Below, one piece after another: positions 32,236 through 40,662 of a DNA stretch of 61,978 nucleotides. Numbering within the stretch: the first letter of the stretch is position 1; every line of letters starts with the position of its first letter. Location: the NCBI GenBank assembly GCA_000436035.1, contig FR893277.1, positions 1 to 61,978 of the forward strand, given 5' to 3'. A model generated the notes under the pieces. It ran no database searches and was not told the DNA's origin. It worked only from the letters and a program-made list of their open reading frames with translations. The DNA comes from Prevotella sp. CAG:732 (GTDB lineage: Bacteria; Bacteroidota; Bacteroidia; Bacteroidales; Bacteroidaceae). Made by a program: the position numbers and the translations under genes.

Positions 32236-33564
32236 TTAGAAGGCATTCCATCTTGTCACCTTTTGACTCACGTATCCCACTCTGCCTTTATACTTGATTT
32301 TGTACCATTTGGTGATCTCTTCAGAATGGCGGTCTAGTGCATCTACCAATCCCAAACATGGGTAGGTGGCTGGCTTTTTTGCATCATTTCCTATCTGGGG
32401 ATGGTTCCCACTGCTGATGGTTCCTAGTATCGTGCTTTTAGTGGAAGGAAGTTTGCGCACATTGACCATGGTCGCTTCTTCTGTATCAACGAAGACTCGT
32501 CCATGCCCCTCTTCGGCACAATAGAGTGTCTTCTTGCTCCCTTCTTGGGCTACCAATTGGTAATTGTTCTTTTTCACTAGAAACTTGTCATCGCATTCAC
32601 CTATATATTTATATACATGTTTGTCGGCAGTGATGATGACCCAATCGGATGCACTCCATTTGTTCATCACGCTATCCATCGACCATAGTGGAGCTTCGAT
32701 ACTAATGTCAGCCTTGGGCTTGAAATCTTTGCCATGCCATACGATGGTGTCGTTGGGCGAGAGTTCGGCAAGGATGCTGTGGCGTTCGTATGCGTCTTTG
32801 AAATGATAGATGGGGGTCTTCTGTGTCGAGAAGAATGGAGCTGAGGTGAAGAGGGTGTCCGTGAGGCAGAACTCGGTAGGTTCCTCGGAAGCTATTCTCA
32901 GCGTGAAGTCATCCACCTGGTGGTTAGCCCATCGCATAGCTGGAGTGAGCCAGTAGGGAATGGTGAACTTCTGGCTTACATTGTAGCTCATGCGATATTG
33001 GTAGGTGTGGTGTACCTTGTTGATGCCCTCCTTGAAGGGCGCATCAAAATAATAGGCGTAAGCAAACGAACTGATGCTGTCTAGTTCGGAGTTGTAGATG
33101 GCATTTTCTGCTGGCAAGATGCTGTCGGCTACCTCGCCAAATCCTTTCCACTTCGTGAGGTCGAGAGGCGTGAAATCTACTTGCTCTCCTTCTTGGGTGT
33201 AGCGGCAAGCTACCACAGCATTGCGGTGGGATAGGGAAACTCCGTTCATGTTGACGGTAAAGTCCTTGATGTCGGGATGCTTGCCTTGGTGGTCGAGAGG
33301 GGCGCAACTGTTGTAGGGTGAAGCCGCCTCGAATGCCATCGTCACGTTCTTCGCCTGTCCCTTGTTGTTGAATTCGTAATATACGTCCACCTTTGCAATG
33401 CCATCCTTGCCTATGGTGATGGTCAGGATTTCCTTGCTTACGGATATGTCGGTCTCTTGCAGTGGAACCAGGAAGTTGCCGCTGGTGAAATAGACTCCGT
33501 CGTTGGCTGTGCAGGTGATGATGGCAGCCAAGGCGATGAGGATGGTAAGGATGTATTTCTTCAT
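32236..33564 (-). CDS. Exported DUF4424-like protein with C-terminal SH3-like domain
   Basis: A 442-residue protein with a signal peptide (MKKYILTILIALAAIITCTA). The N-terminal half (about 20-270) resembles DUF4424: NDGVYFTSGNFLVPLQETD, then a strand-rich region with DVYYEFNNKGQAKNVTMAFE. The last 80 residues contain a bacterial SH3-like pattern (ATMVNVRKLPSTKSTILGTI then WYKIKYKGRVGYVSQKVTRW), which often binds cell-wall peptide. The function is unknown; a periplasmic or surface location is inferred. It converges on umuC with only 33 bp between the stop codons and no obvious terminator. Confidence 0.75.
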   Translation of the reverse strand: MKKYILTILIALAAIITCTANDGVYFTSGNFLVPLQETDISVSKEILTITIGKDGIAKVDVYYEFNNKGQAKNVTMAFEAASPYNSCAPLDHQGKHPDIKDFTVNMNGVSLSHRNAVVACRYTQEGEQVDFTPLDLTKWKGFGEVADSILPAENAIYNSELDSISSFAYAYYFDAPFKEGINKVHHTYQYRMSYNVSQKFTIPYWLTPAMRWANHQVDDFTLRIASEEPTEFCLTDTLFTSAPFFSTQKTPIYHFKDAYERHSILAELSPNDTIVWHGKDFKPKADISIEAPLWSMDSVMNKWSASDWVIITADKHVYKYIGECDDKFLVKKNNYQLVAQEGSKKTLYCAEEGHGRVFVDTEEATMVNVRKLPSTKSTILGTISSGNHPQIGNDAKKPATYPCLGLVDALDRHSEEITKWYKIKYKGRVGYVSQKVTRWNAF

Positions 33565-33663
33565 GAGGTTTACTTGTTTGGCTATGTGGCTGCAAATATA
33601 GATGATATTTTTGGATAATCAACTTTGTTTTGCGTTAAATATAGATAAAACAGTTGGTAATAC

Positions 33664-33696
33664 GAAAAAAGCCTTCTGAAATCTCTTTCAGAAGGC
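33664..33696 (-). terminator. Terminator of tRNA-Ser
   Basis: Read leftward, GCCTTCTGAAA (33696-33686), loop GAGA, TTTCAGAAGGC (33681-33671), then T residues. An 11-bp perfect stem directly after the tRNA. Confidence 0.85.
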
Positions 33697-33701
33697 TCTT
33701 G

Positions 33702-33786
33702 CGGAGAGAGAGGGATTCGAACCCCCGGTACCTCTCGGTACGACGGTTTTCAAGACCGTTGTAATCGACCACTCTACCATCTCTCC
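33702..33786 (-). tRNA. tRNA-Ser (anticodon TGA)
   Basis: An 85-nt cloverleaf: the acceptor 5' strand GGAGAGA pairs with TCTCTCC, the anticodon stem ACGGT/ACCGT encloses the loop CTTGAAA with anticodon TGA, a long variable arm (GTACCGAGAGGTAC) marks a class II tRNA, and the T arm contains GGTTCGAATCC. Discriminator G; CCA is not encoded. Confidence 0.95.
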
Positions 33787-33830
33787 AAATTCGGTCTGGA
33801 TGACTATAGCTTGGTTTTCTTAAGCGGTTG

Positions 33831-33838
33831 CAAAGGTA
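33831..33838 (-). promoter_or_regulatory. tRNA-Ser promoter -7 box
   Basis: On the minus strand TACCTTTG (33838 to 33831) followed by CAACCGC, the same sequence as at the tRNA-Phe promoter. Confidence 0.65.
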
Positions 33839-33966
33839 CGACTAATTTTCGGTTCCACCAAATATTTTGGGAACTTTTTTGCGATTTTCTTCAAAAAAGA
33901 CGGATATTCTAAGAAAATAAGGGCGAATATAAGGGAATTCGAGGGGAAATGAGAGGTAATGACATT

Positions 33967-34027
33967 AAAAAAGGGCTACCGCTGTAGCCCCAACCTTGAT
34001 AACCTTAAATCTAATACTATGAAAAAC
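33967..34027 (-). ncRNA. Candidate small RNA of about 60 nt
   Basis: A minus-strand -7 box TATCTTTG (34041-34034) is followed after about 60 nt by a clean terminator: GGGCTAC (33990-33984 region) pairs with GTAGCCC around loop AGCG, then six T residues (33972-33967). The transcript would contain CATAGTATTAGATTTAAGG and GGTTATCAAGGTTGGGGC, with no reading frame. It lies downstream of thyX, but the extra promoter points to an independent small RNA. I recall similar AT-rich leader plus GC-hairpin units in other Bacteroidota but cannot name a family. Confidence 0.5.
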
Positions 34028-34120
34028 ACATCGCAAAGATACAGAATTTTCTCATATCGTTTGTACGAAAAATGGAAAATCTGCATTTACGATGTGTTTT
34101 TTAATCTTTCTTTATACTTC

Positions 34121-35038
34121 TTACTTCAAATAACCCTTGGATTTGAACTCCTCATAGAGTGGATATGCCAAAACTTTGGCATCTGGGTGAGGAGCTCCTG
34201 TCGTACCTAAGGCACGGAGATCGAAGAAATGTTTCCAATCGCTAACGAAAGCTGTGTGAACCAACTCGGTATTGGTGTCGAGTGGTAAAATGACACGAGC
34301 TTCCTGAGGCTTGCAACCAGCTTCAATCAACTTCATATAGGCAAACTCGGCTGCTTGGTTGGCAAAGAACCAACTGTCGAGTAGGGTCCAGTCTTCGGTC
34401 TCTTGGTTGGCGATGTCCTCGCACAATTCTTGGAACTTCTCCTCATTGGTCTCGTCGGTATCTCCAAAGTGGCATTTTCCCTCTTCGTTGATGATGCCAT
34501 CAAAATCAGTCTTTTCCTCTATCCAAGTAGGTAAGTTGATGCAGATCTCGCTTCCAAACTTGTTCTTGGTATAGTTGCAGTAGCGAGTGCTCTGCTCTGC
34601 CATGGAGTTGGCGCGATGACGATTGTACTCTCTGGTGATGGCAATCTGGGTAGTGAAATGTACGGTGATGCGAAGCTCATGCTTGCCTTCCTCGTAATCA
34701 CAACGGTATTTCAAGTCGTCCAATGTCTTGTTCTCTGCCATCACACGCAAATTGGTGGTGATGTAATCCTTGCCATCGATGGTGTTGACACGAGAAAACT
34801 TATTGGTGAGGTAGAGAGGAAGTTCGCCATGGCTGCAAACAAGGTAAACGGTTCCATGTTCTAGCATCGCAAAGTGTTCATGCTCAATCATGCGACCGAC
34901 AAAAGGCTTTGCCGAATCTTCGGTCGTGTTATTCTCACTCTTGTAGCATACTCGTCCGGCACGTTCTATCTGCTGATAGATGCCCAATTCACCAGGCTTT
35001 TGGAGCCATATCTCATATAGAGGTCTTTGTATCTTCAT
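34121..35038 (-). CDS. thyX: FAD-dependent thymidylate synthase
   Basis: A 305-residue flavin-dependent thymidylate synthase. The ThyX signature RHRxxSxxxxSxR is present as RHRANSMAEQSTRY near residue 140, and RVCYKSENNTTEDSAKPFVG near 29 matches the N-terminal part. The enzyme makes dTMP from dUMP with methylene-tetrahydrofolate and NADPH and replaces ThyA. It is transcribed divergently from trmO, with its own promoter. Confidence 0.92.
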   Translation of the reverse strand: MKIQRPLYEIWLQKPGELGIYQQIERAGRVCYKSENNTTEDSAKPFVGRMIEHEHFAMLEHGTVYLVCSHGELPLYLTNKFSRVNTIDGKDYITTNLRVMAENKTLDDLKYRCDYEEGKHELRITVHFTTQIAITREYNRHRANSMAEQSTRYCNYTKNKFGSEICINLPTWIEEKTDFDGIINEEGKCHFGDTDETNEEKFQELCEDIANQETEDWTLLDSWFFANQAAEFAYMKLIEAGCKPQEARVILPLDTNTELVHTAFVSDWKHFFDLRALGTTGAPHPDAKVLAYPLYEEFKSKGYLK

Positions 35039-35061
35039 TTTTTCTATTATTGTTTTGTCTG

Positions 35062-35092
35062 CAAAGGTACATTATTTTGCGGATAATACAAA
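35062..35092 (-). promoter_or_regulatory. thyX promoter
   Basis: On the minus strand TTTG (35092-35089), 19 bp, TACCTTTG (35069-35062). The ATG is 24 bp downstream. Confidence 0.7.
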
Positions 35093-35107
35093 ATTATTGG
35101 GCGCATA

Positions 35108-35139
35108 TTTGGGCGAGAAACAAAAATAATGTATCTTTG
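35108..35139 (+). promoter_or_regulatory. trmO promoter
   Basis: TTTG (35108-35111), 20 bp, TATCTTTG (35132-35139), divergent from the thyX promoter. Confidence 0.7.
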
Positions 35140-35199
35140 CATTGTGTTGCCTTATATATAATTAAGGTGTAAGTCTTGAATGAAAAAAATAGAGAAAGA

Positions 35200-35880
35200 A
35201 TGGAAATAAAACCAATAGCAAGATTTCGCTCGCCATTTACGAGTAAGTTTGGAATACCTAAGCAGGCAGGATTGGTGGAAGAGTTGGAAGGACAGATTGT
35301 CTTTGAACCGGAGTATCGAAATCCCGATGCCTTGCGTGGTATCGAGGGCTTTGATTATCTGTGGCTGATATGGGAGTTCTCTGCCAACAAGCATCGGGCG
35401 AATAGTCCCGTAGTGCGTCCTCCGGTGTTGGGTGGAAATGAGAAGATGGGTGTCTTTGCCACTCGCAGTCCTTTTCGCCCCAACAATATCGGCTTGTCTT
35501 CCGTTCGACTTTCTAGGGTAGAGTGGGATGGAACCAATGGTCCTATTATTCATGTGAAGGGAGCTGACTTGATGGATGGCACTCCTATCTATGATATCAA
35601 ACCTTATGTGGTGTATGCCGACTCACATCCGGATGCCAGAAGTGGTTTTGTGGATACGAGAAAGTGGAAGCGATTGGAGGTTGTGGTGCCTGTGGATGTA
35701 GCGGCACATTTGAAACAGCAAGGATTGACTTCTGATAAGATGGAAGTGCTGAAGGAAGTCTTGGCGCAAGACCCACGGCCACATTACCAAAAAGACCCTC
35801 ATAAGGTATATGGTATGCCTTACGAAGGTCTCGATGTTCATTTTGTGGTCAGCGACACCACTCTTACTGTGCAAAAGTAG
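35200..35880 (+). CDS. trmO: tRNA (N6-threonylcarbamoyl-A37) methyltransferase, TrmO/TsaA family
   Basis: About 226 residues from the ATG at 35200 (MEIKPIARFRSPFTSKFGIP); an earlier in-frame ATG at 35176 would add MNEKNRER. The N-terminal half is the single-sheet beta-barrel of TrmO, with FGIPKQAGLVEEL near residue 17, GFDYLWLIWEFS near 53, and the SAM-site string VFATRSPFRPNNIGLSSVRL near 88-107; the C-terminal domain contains DPRPHYQKDPHKVYGMPYEG. The family N6-methylates t6A37 in tRNAs reading ACY codons. Its 3' end overlaps the convergent GH28 gene by 17 bp. Confidence 0.88.
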   Translation: MEIKPIARFRSPFTSKFGIPKQAGLVEELEGQIVFEPEYRNPDALRGIEGFDYLWLIWEFSANKHRANSPVVRPPVLGGNEKMGVFATRSPFRPNNIGLSSVRLSRVEWDGTNGPIIHVKGADLMDGTPIYDIKPYVVYADSHPDARSGFVDTRKWKRLEVVVPVDVAAHLKQQGLTSDKMEVLKEVLAQDPRPHYQKDPHKVYGMPYEGLDVHFVVSDTTLTVQK

Positions 35881-37267
35881 AGAAATTGACGTTCTCTAGC
35901 GAAATCTTGCAAGAGGTATCGATGTCCTTGTCTTTCTTGTTGTAGAAGATGTTGCAATTCTTGATGGTGATGTCGTGAATCATTCCCTCGGCTCCATGAG
36001 CCACAATGCCATTCTTGCAACCACGTACATAGACGTTGCTGATGTGGATGTCTTGGAAGTTAGGCAAATATTCCTGCTTGACAGGAGCCGTTGGCATCTT
36101 GGCACCTACATGGTTGTCGAAGTAGGTGGTCTCGAAGGTGATGGCATCGCCCGTGATGTCGGTCATATAGATGTGGTCGATGAAGATGTTCTCCGTAGTG
36201 CCACCTCGTTTGGCTGCACTCTTGAAGCGCAAGCCTGCATCTGTACCTTGGAAGGTATTGTTGCGTACCACGATGTTCTTCATGCCGCCAGAGAACTCGC
36301 TTCCGATTACAAAACCGCCATGGGCATGGTAAACGGTATTGTCCTGGATGTTGATGTTCTCGCAAGGACCAGCCGCAACACCTGCTGCTCCAGCGCCGCC
36401 TTTCATGCAGATGCCATCGTCGCCAGCATCCACGATGTTGTTGACAATCAGTACGTCCTTGCAACTAGAGATGTCGATGGCATCTCCATTTTGTGCATTC
36501 CAAGGGCATTTCACGGTGATGCCGTCAATGACGACGTTCTTGCATCGGGTAGGGATGAGATGGAAACGAGGAGAATTGAGAAGTGTCACTCCTTGTACCA
36601 GCACATTCTCGCAATCCGTGAAGCGGATCAAGTGATTGCGCACTTTCTCCTGTGCGTCGATATTATCTACGACGTTGGGAGTCTTCTTGAGGTTGAGTGG
36701 GTACCAGATGTCACCTTTCTCATTGAGTGTGCCACCCATTTCCTGGAACTGTTTCCACTCCACATCGCTCACCTTGCTTCTCTTCACTGGTCGCCACCAT
36801 TCGCCATTTCCGTCAATGGTGCCTTCGCCAGTGATGGAGATATTCTTGCGCTTGCTGGCTGTAATGGCAGTTGAAGCTCTTTCCTCTTTCTTGCCAGTGG
36901 CAGCGTCGGTCTTGATGAGGTCGTTCTTGTCCTCGGAGAATACGATGATGGCATTTTTCTCCAAGTGTAAGTCGATGTTGTCTTTGAGCGAGATGAGGCC
37001 AGTGAGGTAGATGCCAGCTGGAACGTTGAGATGACCGCCACCTTTCTTGCTCAGTTGGCTGATGGCCTTGCTGAACGCCTGGGTGTTAATGGTTGTTCCA
37101 TCACCTTTTCCTCCGCAGTCTAGGATGCTAACCTGATTGGCAGGAATGGCGGGTAGGATAGGCTGTGACATCTGTACCGGCAAGTTCTGGTAATACTTGC
37201 TGTAGTCTTGGGCATAAGTCGTAGCCATGCCTAAGATAGCCAGTAGGGATAACAAAATCTTTCTCAT
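35864..37267 (-). CDS. GH28 polygalacturonase-like protein, secreted
   Basis: A 467-residue right-handed beta-helix protein with a signal peptide (MRKILLSLLAILGMATTYAQ). The start ILDCGGKGDGTTINTQAFSK near residue 48 is the classic pectinase beginning. The four GH28 motifs are present: NGDAIDISSC (NTD-like), DAGDDGICMKGG (DD), HAHGGFVIGSE (GHG-like) and LRFKSAAKRGG (RIK-like). It should hydrolyse galacturonan or rhamnogalacturonan linkages, probably in the periplasm, and complements the GH105 hydrolase at 4440. It is monocistronic, and its stop lies inside the 3' end of trmO. Confidence 0.9.
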   Translation of the reverse strand: MRKILLSLLAILGMATTYAQDYSKYYQNLPVQMSQPILPAIPANQVSILDCGGKGDGTTINTQAFSKAISQLSKKGGGHLNVPAGIYLTGLISLKDNIDLHLEKNAIIVFSEDKNDLIKTDAATGKKEERASTAITASKRKNISITGEGTIDGNGEWWRPVKRSKVSDVEWKQFQEMGGTLNEKGDIWYPLNLKKTPNVVDNIDAQEKVRNHLIRFTDCENVLVQGVTLLNSPRFHLIPTRCKNVVIDGITVKCPWNAQNGDAIDISSCKDVLIVNNIVDAGDDGICMKGGAGAAGVAAGPCENINIQDNTVYHAHGGFVIGSEFSGGMKNIVVRNNTFQGTDAGLRFKSAAKRGGTTENIFIDHIYMTDITGDAITFETTYFDNHVGAKMPTAPVKQEYLPNFQDIHISNVYVRGCKNGIVAHGAEGMIHDITIKNCNIFYNKKDKDIDTSCKISLENVNFSTFAQ

Positions 37268-37341
37268 AAGTTTTTAAGTTTGGTTTGTTTATATTCTTGT
37301 TTGTATTGTTAATGGGTATATTCCTATCATGCGATAAATGC

Positions 37342-37377
37342 AAAAAAGGCGGCTCTAACCGAAGTCAGAAACCGCCT
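37342..37377 (-). terminator. Terminator of tRNA-Phe
   Basis: Read leftward, AGGCGGTTTCT (37377-37367) pairs with AGAGCCGCCT (37356-37347) with small imperfections, followed by six T residues. Confidence 0.7.
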
Positions 37378-37392
37378 AAATGAAAGGAGGAG

Positions 37393-37465
37393 TGGTACCA
37401 CCAGGAATCGAACCGGGGACACAAGGATTTTCAGTCCTTTGCTCTACCAACTGAGCTATGGCACC
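37393..37465 (-). tRNA. tRNA-Phe (anticodon GAA)
   Basis: A 73-nt cloverleaf: GGTGCCA acceptor strand, D arm with AGCTCAGTTGGTAGAGC, anticodon stem AGGAC/ATCCT region with loop CTGAAAA (anticodon GAA), T arm CCGGTTCGATTCCTGG, discriminator A. CCA is not encoded. Confidence 0.95.
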
Positions 37466-37483
37466 ATTTTCTTTTTGCGGTTG

Positions 37484-37491
37484 CAAAGGTA
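37484..37491 (-). promoter_or_regulatory. tRNA-Phe promoter -7 box
   Basis: On the minus strand TACCTTTG (37491-37484) followed by CAACCGC, identical in box and initial bases to the tRNA-Ser promoter. Confidence 0.65.
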
Positions 37492-37563
37492 CAACAAGTT
37501 TTTGAATTAAGCAAGAGAAATCGAAAGATTTTCTCTTACTTAATATTTATTAACTAAAAGATG

Positions 37564-38673
37564 CTAGTCTTTCAATGGATTCCATCCTTGAGCCTTCAGC
37601 TCGAACTCCTGTCCATCTCTTGTGATGAGCATCTTGCCTAGGTTCTCTTGTGTGATGTAACCTATCTGCTTGACTCCCTCCATTTCCTCTATCTTGGCAT
37701 GGTCGCCGATAGGAACGGTGAAGAGGAGCTCGTAGTCTTCACCACCGTTCATCGCACAAGTGGTGAGATTCATGTTGAACTCTTCTGCCTGTACTGCTGT
37801 CTGATAGTCGATTGGAATGTTCTTCTCATAGACACGGCAGCCGCAGTGGCTTTGTTGGCAGATGTGCATCAGCTCGCTGCTGAGTCCATCGCTGATATCC
37901 ATCATTGCCGTAGGACGAATGCCTGCCTCACGCAGTTGGGCGATGATGTCGCCACGAGCCTCTGGTTGAAGTTGGCGTTGCAACAAGTATTCCTTGCCAG
38001 CGAAGTCTGGTTCGAAATTGCGCATGTTTGCAAGGTCTTGGTTGAGTGCGGCGAGTCGTTGTGTCTCTCCGTTAGCCTTAGCCTCGGCGATTTTCTTTCG
38101 GATGTCTTCCACCTGTCCGTAATAGACGGCTTTTTCTCTTTCCAGAAGTTGGAGTCCCATATAGGCAGCGCCGAGGTCACCTGTTACACAGATGAGGTCT
38201 GTCTCTTTGGCACCATTGCGATAGACGATGTCCTCCTTGTTGGCTTCGCCGATGCAAGTGATGCTGATGGCTAGACCCGTATAGGAAGAGGTGGTGTCTC
38301 CACCCACGATGTCGATGCCCCACTTGTCACATGCCATACGCAAGCCTTTGTAGAACTCTTCGACATCTTCCACCTTGAAACGCTTGCTCAGTGCCAAACT
38401 TACTACCATCTGTCGAGGCGTTCCGTTCATGGCAAAGATGTCACTGATGTTCACCATCGCACTCTTGTAGCCTAAATGCTGCAAGTCGATGTAGGTGAGG
38501 TCGAAGTGGACACCTTCCATGAGCATGTCGCTCGTCACCAGCACTTCCTTGTCGGGATAGTGCATGACGGCACAGTCGTCACCTACACCATAGATGGTGG
38601 AAGCGTTCTTGTTCTCATATCCTTTGGTGAGGTGGTCGATGAGACCAAACTCACCCAACTTTGCTATATCCAA
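37564..38673 (-). CDS. thiL: Thiamine-monophosphate kinase
   Basis: A 369-residue AIR-synthase/ThiL fold protein. Signatures are GEFGLIDHLTKG at residues 7-18, YGVGDDCAVMHYPDKEVLVT near 28-47, SDMLMEGVHFDLTY near 48, a metal-binding SDIFAMNGTPRQMVVSLALS near 77, GIDIVGGDTTSS near 118, and MDISDGLSSELMHIC near 262. It phosphorylates thiamine monophosphate to thiamine diphosphate with ATP. It is the last gene of the sppA-lpxK-phosphorylase-thiL run, 28 bp after the purine nucleoside phosphorylase. No thiamine riboswitch was recognised. Confidence 0.93.
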   Translation of the reverse strand: MDIAKLGEFGLIDHLTKGYENKNASTIYGVGDDCAVMHYPDKEVLVTSDMLMEGVHFDLTYIDLQHLGYKSAMVNISDIFAMNGTPRQMVVSLALSKRFKVEDVEEFYKGLRMACDKWGIDIVGGDTTSSYTGLAISITCIGEANKEDIVYRNGAKETDLICVTGDLGAAYMGLQLLEREKAVYYGQVEDIRKKIAEAKANGETQRLAALNQDLANMRNFEPDFAGKEYLLQRQLQPEARGDIIAQLREAGIRPTAMMDISDGLSSELMHICQQSHCGCRVYEKNIPIDYQTAVQAEEFNMNLTTCAMNGGEDYELLFTVPIGDHAKIEEMEGVKQIGYITQENLGKMLITRDGQEFELKAQGWNPLKD

Positions 38674-38701
38674 TTTATAATTTGTAATTTATAATTTATA
38701 A

Positions 38702-39511
38702 TTAAGAGCGGCGAATCATCTCGCGCATGATCTCTGTCATCTTAGGCTGAGCCTCGTTGGCAGCTTTCTGAACCTCCTCGTGACTCACTTCCACTGGAAC
38801 GTCGAAGCCGCCAAGGTCGGTGATGATGCTGATGCCAAACACGTTGATGCCGCAATGACGAGCTACAATGACCTCTGGTACGGTGCTCATGCCCACAGCG
38901 TCAGCACCCAACAGATGGTACATGCGATACTCGGCTGGTGTCTCGAAGGTAGGACCCTGTACACCGATATAGACTCCATGTTTTACCTCGATGCCTTTCT
39001 CCTTGGCAATCTCGTCGGCAAGGTCGCGGAGCTCATGGGCATATGCTTCGTGCATATCAGGGAAACGAGGACCGGTAGGAAAGTTCTTGCCGTGCAATGG
39101 ATGCTCAGGGAAGAAGTTGATATGGTCGTCGATGATCATGAGGTCGCCAATCTTGAAAGAAGGGTTCATGCCACCAGAAGCGTTGCTTACGAAGAGGGTC
39201 TTGATGCCCAACTCATACATCACTCGCTCTGGGAAGGTTACTTCCTTCATGTTGTAGCCCTCATAGAAATGGAAGCGGCCTTCCATAGCCATGATGTCCT
39301 TGCCACCCAACTTGCCAAAAATGAGTTTGCCAGCATGTCCTTCCACTGTAGATACAGGGAAGTTAGGTATCTCACTGTATGGGAATTCGTAACTATCAGT
39401 TATTTCTGAAGCTAATTGTCCGAGGCCTGTTCCCAGAATGATTGCCGTCTTCGGACTTGTGGTCATCCTTTCTTTTAGCCAGGATGCTGTTTCTTGAATT
39501 CTTTCGTACAT
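38702..39511 (-). CDS. Purine-nucleoside phosphorylase, trimeric class
   Basis: A 269-residue PNP of the PunA/XapA type. Visible are the phosphate site AIILGTGLGQLASEITDSYE near residue 23, IPNFPVSTVEGHAGKLIFG near 48, VSNASGGMNPSFKIGDLMII near 106, and GPTFETPAEYRMYHLLGADA near 184 followed by VGMSTVPEVIVARHCG. It splits inosine and guanosine with phosphate to recover bases. The start MYERIQETASWLKERM is typical for Bacteroidota homologues, so the 116-bp overlap with the end of lpxK seems real. Confidence 0.92.
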   Translation of the reverse strand: MYERIQETASWLKERMTTSPKTAIILGTGLGQLASEITDSYEFPYSEIPNFPVSTVEGHAGKLIFGKLGGKDIMAMEGRFHFYEGYNMKEVTFPERVMYELGIKTLFVSNASGGMNPSFKIGDLMIIDDHINFFPEHPLHGKNFPTGPRFPDMHEAYAHELRDLADEIAKEKGIEVKHGVYIGVQGPTFETPAEYRMYHLLGADAVGMSTVPEVIVARHCGINVFGISIITDLGGFDVPVEVSHEEVQKAANEAQPKMTEIMREMIRRS

Positions 39512-40571
39512 AGCTTATTATTTTTTCGTTAAAGTTTTCTTCTTGTTCGAGCATGAAACTTACCTTGATAGGGAGTTCGTACATGCTTTCCTTGGCTTTC
39601 TCATAAAGACCTGCTGTCTCTCTGAGTCTGACGGCATCTTTTTCTGTAGTGATGATGATGCGAGGCTCTGGTATCGACTCGAAGGTCTCGTTGATACGGT
39701 CCACATCTTTCTCCTTGAAGTGATGGTGGTCGCCGAAGGATAGGGATGTCATACTCTTCACCTTAGGCTTGAGGTCGTGTTCCATCTGCTTAGGAGATGC
39801 AATGCCAGTGAGCAACAATACGTTGTATTCTTTCAGTTGCTCCAAGTCGATCGTTGTGTCCTCAAATACTCCTCTTGGTGTATCATAGTTGATGCAGGTG
39901 AAGTATAGCTTTTGGAAAGGATAGAGGTTCATAGCCTTGGTAAGTACTCTGAACTCCATCGGTTTCAAGTCTTTCGGGCACTTGGTGATGATGACGATGT
40001 CTGCACGGTTCTTGCCACTGAGCGGCTCTCGTAATCTTCCGGCAGGCAGCATTTTGTCGTAGATGATGAGGCGATGGTAATCTACCAAGAGAATGTTGAT
40101 GCCCGGTTTTACGTAGCGATGCTGGAAGGCATCGTCTAGCAAGATGACATCTACGTCTTTAGTTTCCTCGTCACTTTGCAGATGCTCTATTCCACGAACT
40201 CGTTTGGTATCTACGGCAACGTAGATGTCCTTGAACTTCGAGTGCATCTGGAATGGCTCGTCGCCGATGTCGGTCATGATCGTGTCTTCTTCCGCAAGTA
40301 CATATCCATGGCTTTTTCTCTTGTAACCACGAGAGAGAACGGCTATCTTAACCTTGTCGTGTAAAAGGCGAACGAGGTACTCCACGTGAGGGGTCTTGCC
40401 AGAGCCTCCCACGGTGATATTACCAACAGAGATGGTCGGAATGGAGAACGCTTTACTTTTCTTCAGACCAATGTCGAAGAGCCAGTTGCGAAATCTTACT
40501 ATGATGCCATATATCCAACTCAGTGGCAGTAACCAATCGTTGATTTTTATTAAGTCACCTTCTGTTCTCAT
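39396..40571 (-). CDS. lpxK: Tetraacyldisaccharide 4'-kinase
   Basis: A 391-residue lipid A kinase: an N-terminal membrane-associated segment (LLPLSWIYGIIVRFRNWLFD), the P-loop ISVGNITVGGSGKTPHVEY near residue 48, LSRGYKRKSHGYV near 79, DEPFQMHSKF near 105 and VILLDDAFQHRYVKPGINIL near 139-158. It phosphorylates the lipid A precursor at the 4' position on the inner face of the inner membrane. Its last 38 codons overlap the start of the phosphorylase gene in another frame and encode a Lys/Arg/Ser-rich tail (KNSRNSILAKRKDDHKSEDG) that is probably not catalytic. The gene follows sppA after 91 bp containing a 17-bp tandem repeat. Confidence 0.93.
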   Translation of the reverse strand: MRTEGDLIKINDWLLPLSWIYGIIVRFRNWLFDIGLKKSKAFSIPTISVGNITVGGSGKTPHVEYLVRLLHDKVKIAVLSRGYKRKSHGYVLAEEDTIMTDIGDEPFQMHSKFKDIYVAVDTKRVRGIEHLQSDEETKDVDVILLDDAFQHRYVKPGINILLVDYHRLIIYDKMLPAGRLREPLSGKNRADIVIITKCPKDLKPMEFRVLTKAMNLYPFQKLYFTCINYDTPRGVFEDTTIDLEQLKEYNVLLLTGIASPKQMEHDLKPKVKSMTSLSFGDHHHFKEKDVDRINETFESIPEPRIIITTEKDAVRLRETAGLYEKAKESMYELPIKVSFMLEQEENFNEKIISYVRKNSRNSILAKRKDDHKSEDGNHSGNRPRTISFRNN

Positions 40572-40603
40572 GAATCATATTCCTTTCTTTGAGGATTGCT
40601 TAC

Positions 40604-40638
40604 ACCTTATTATATATTATACCTTATTATATATTTAT
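40604..40638. repeat. Tandem ACCTTATTATATATT repeat between sppA and lpxK
   Basis: ACCTTATTATATATTAT (40604-40620) is followed at once by ACCTTATTATATATTTAT (40621-40638). It is a doubled copy of an AT-rich motif that recurs through the window. Confidence 0.7.
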
Positions 40639-40662
40639 TCCAAATTTTATGTATGTTCCAAG

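Noticed and set aside
38674..38701. Thiamine riboswitch near thiL
   Set aside because: The gap is only 28 bp of AT-rich sequence and no conserved riboswitch core was found upstream of the operon.
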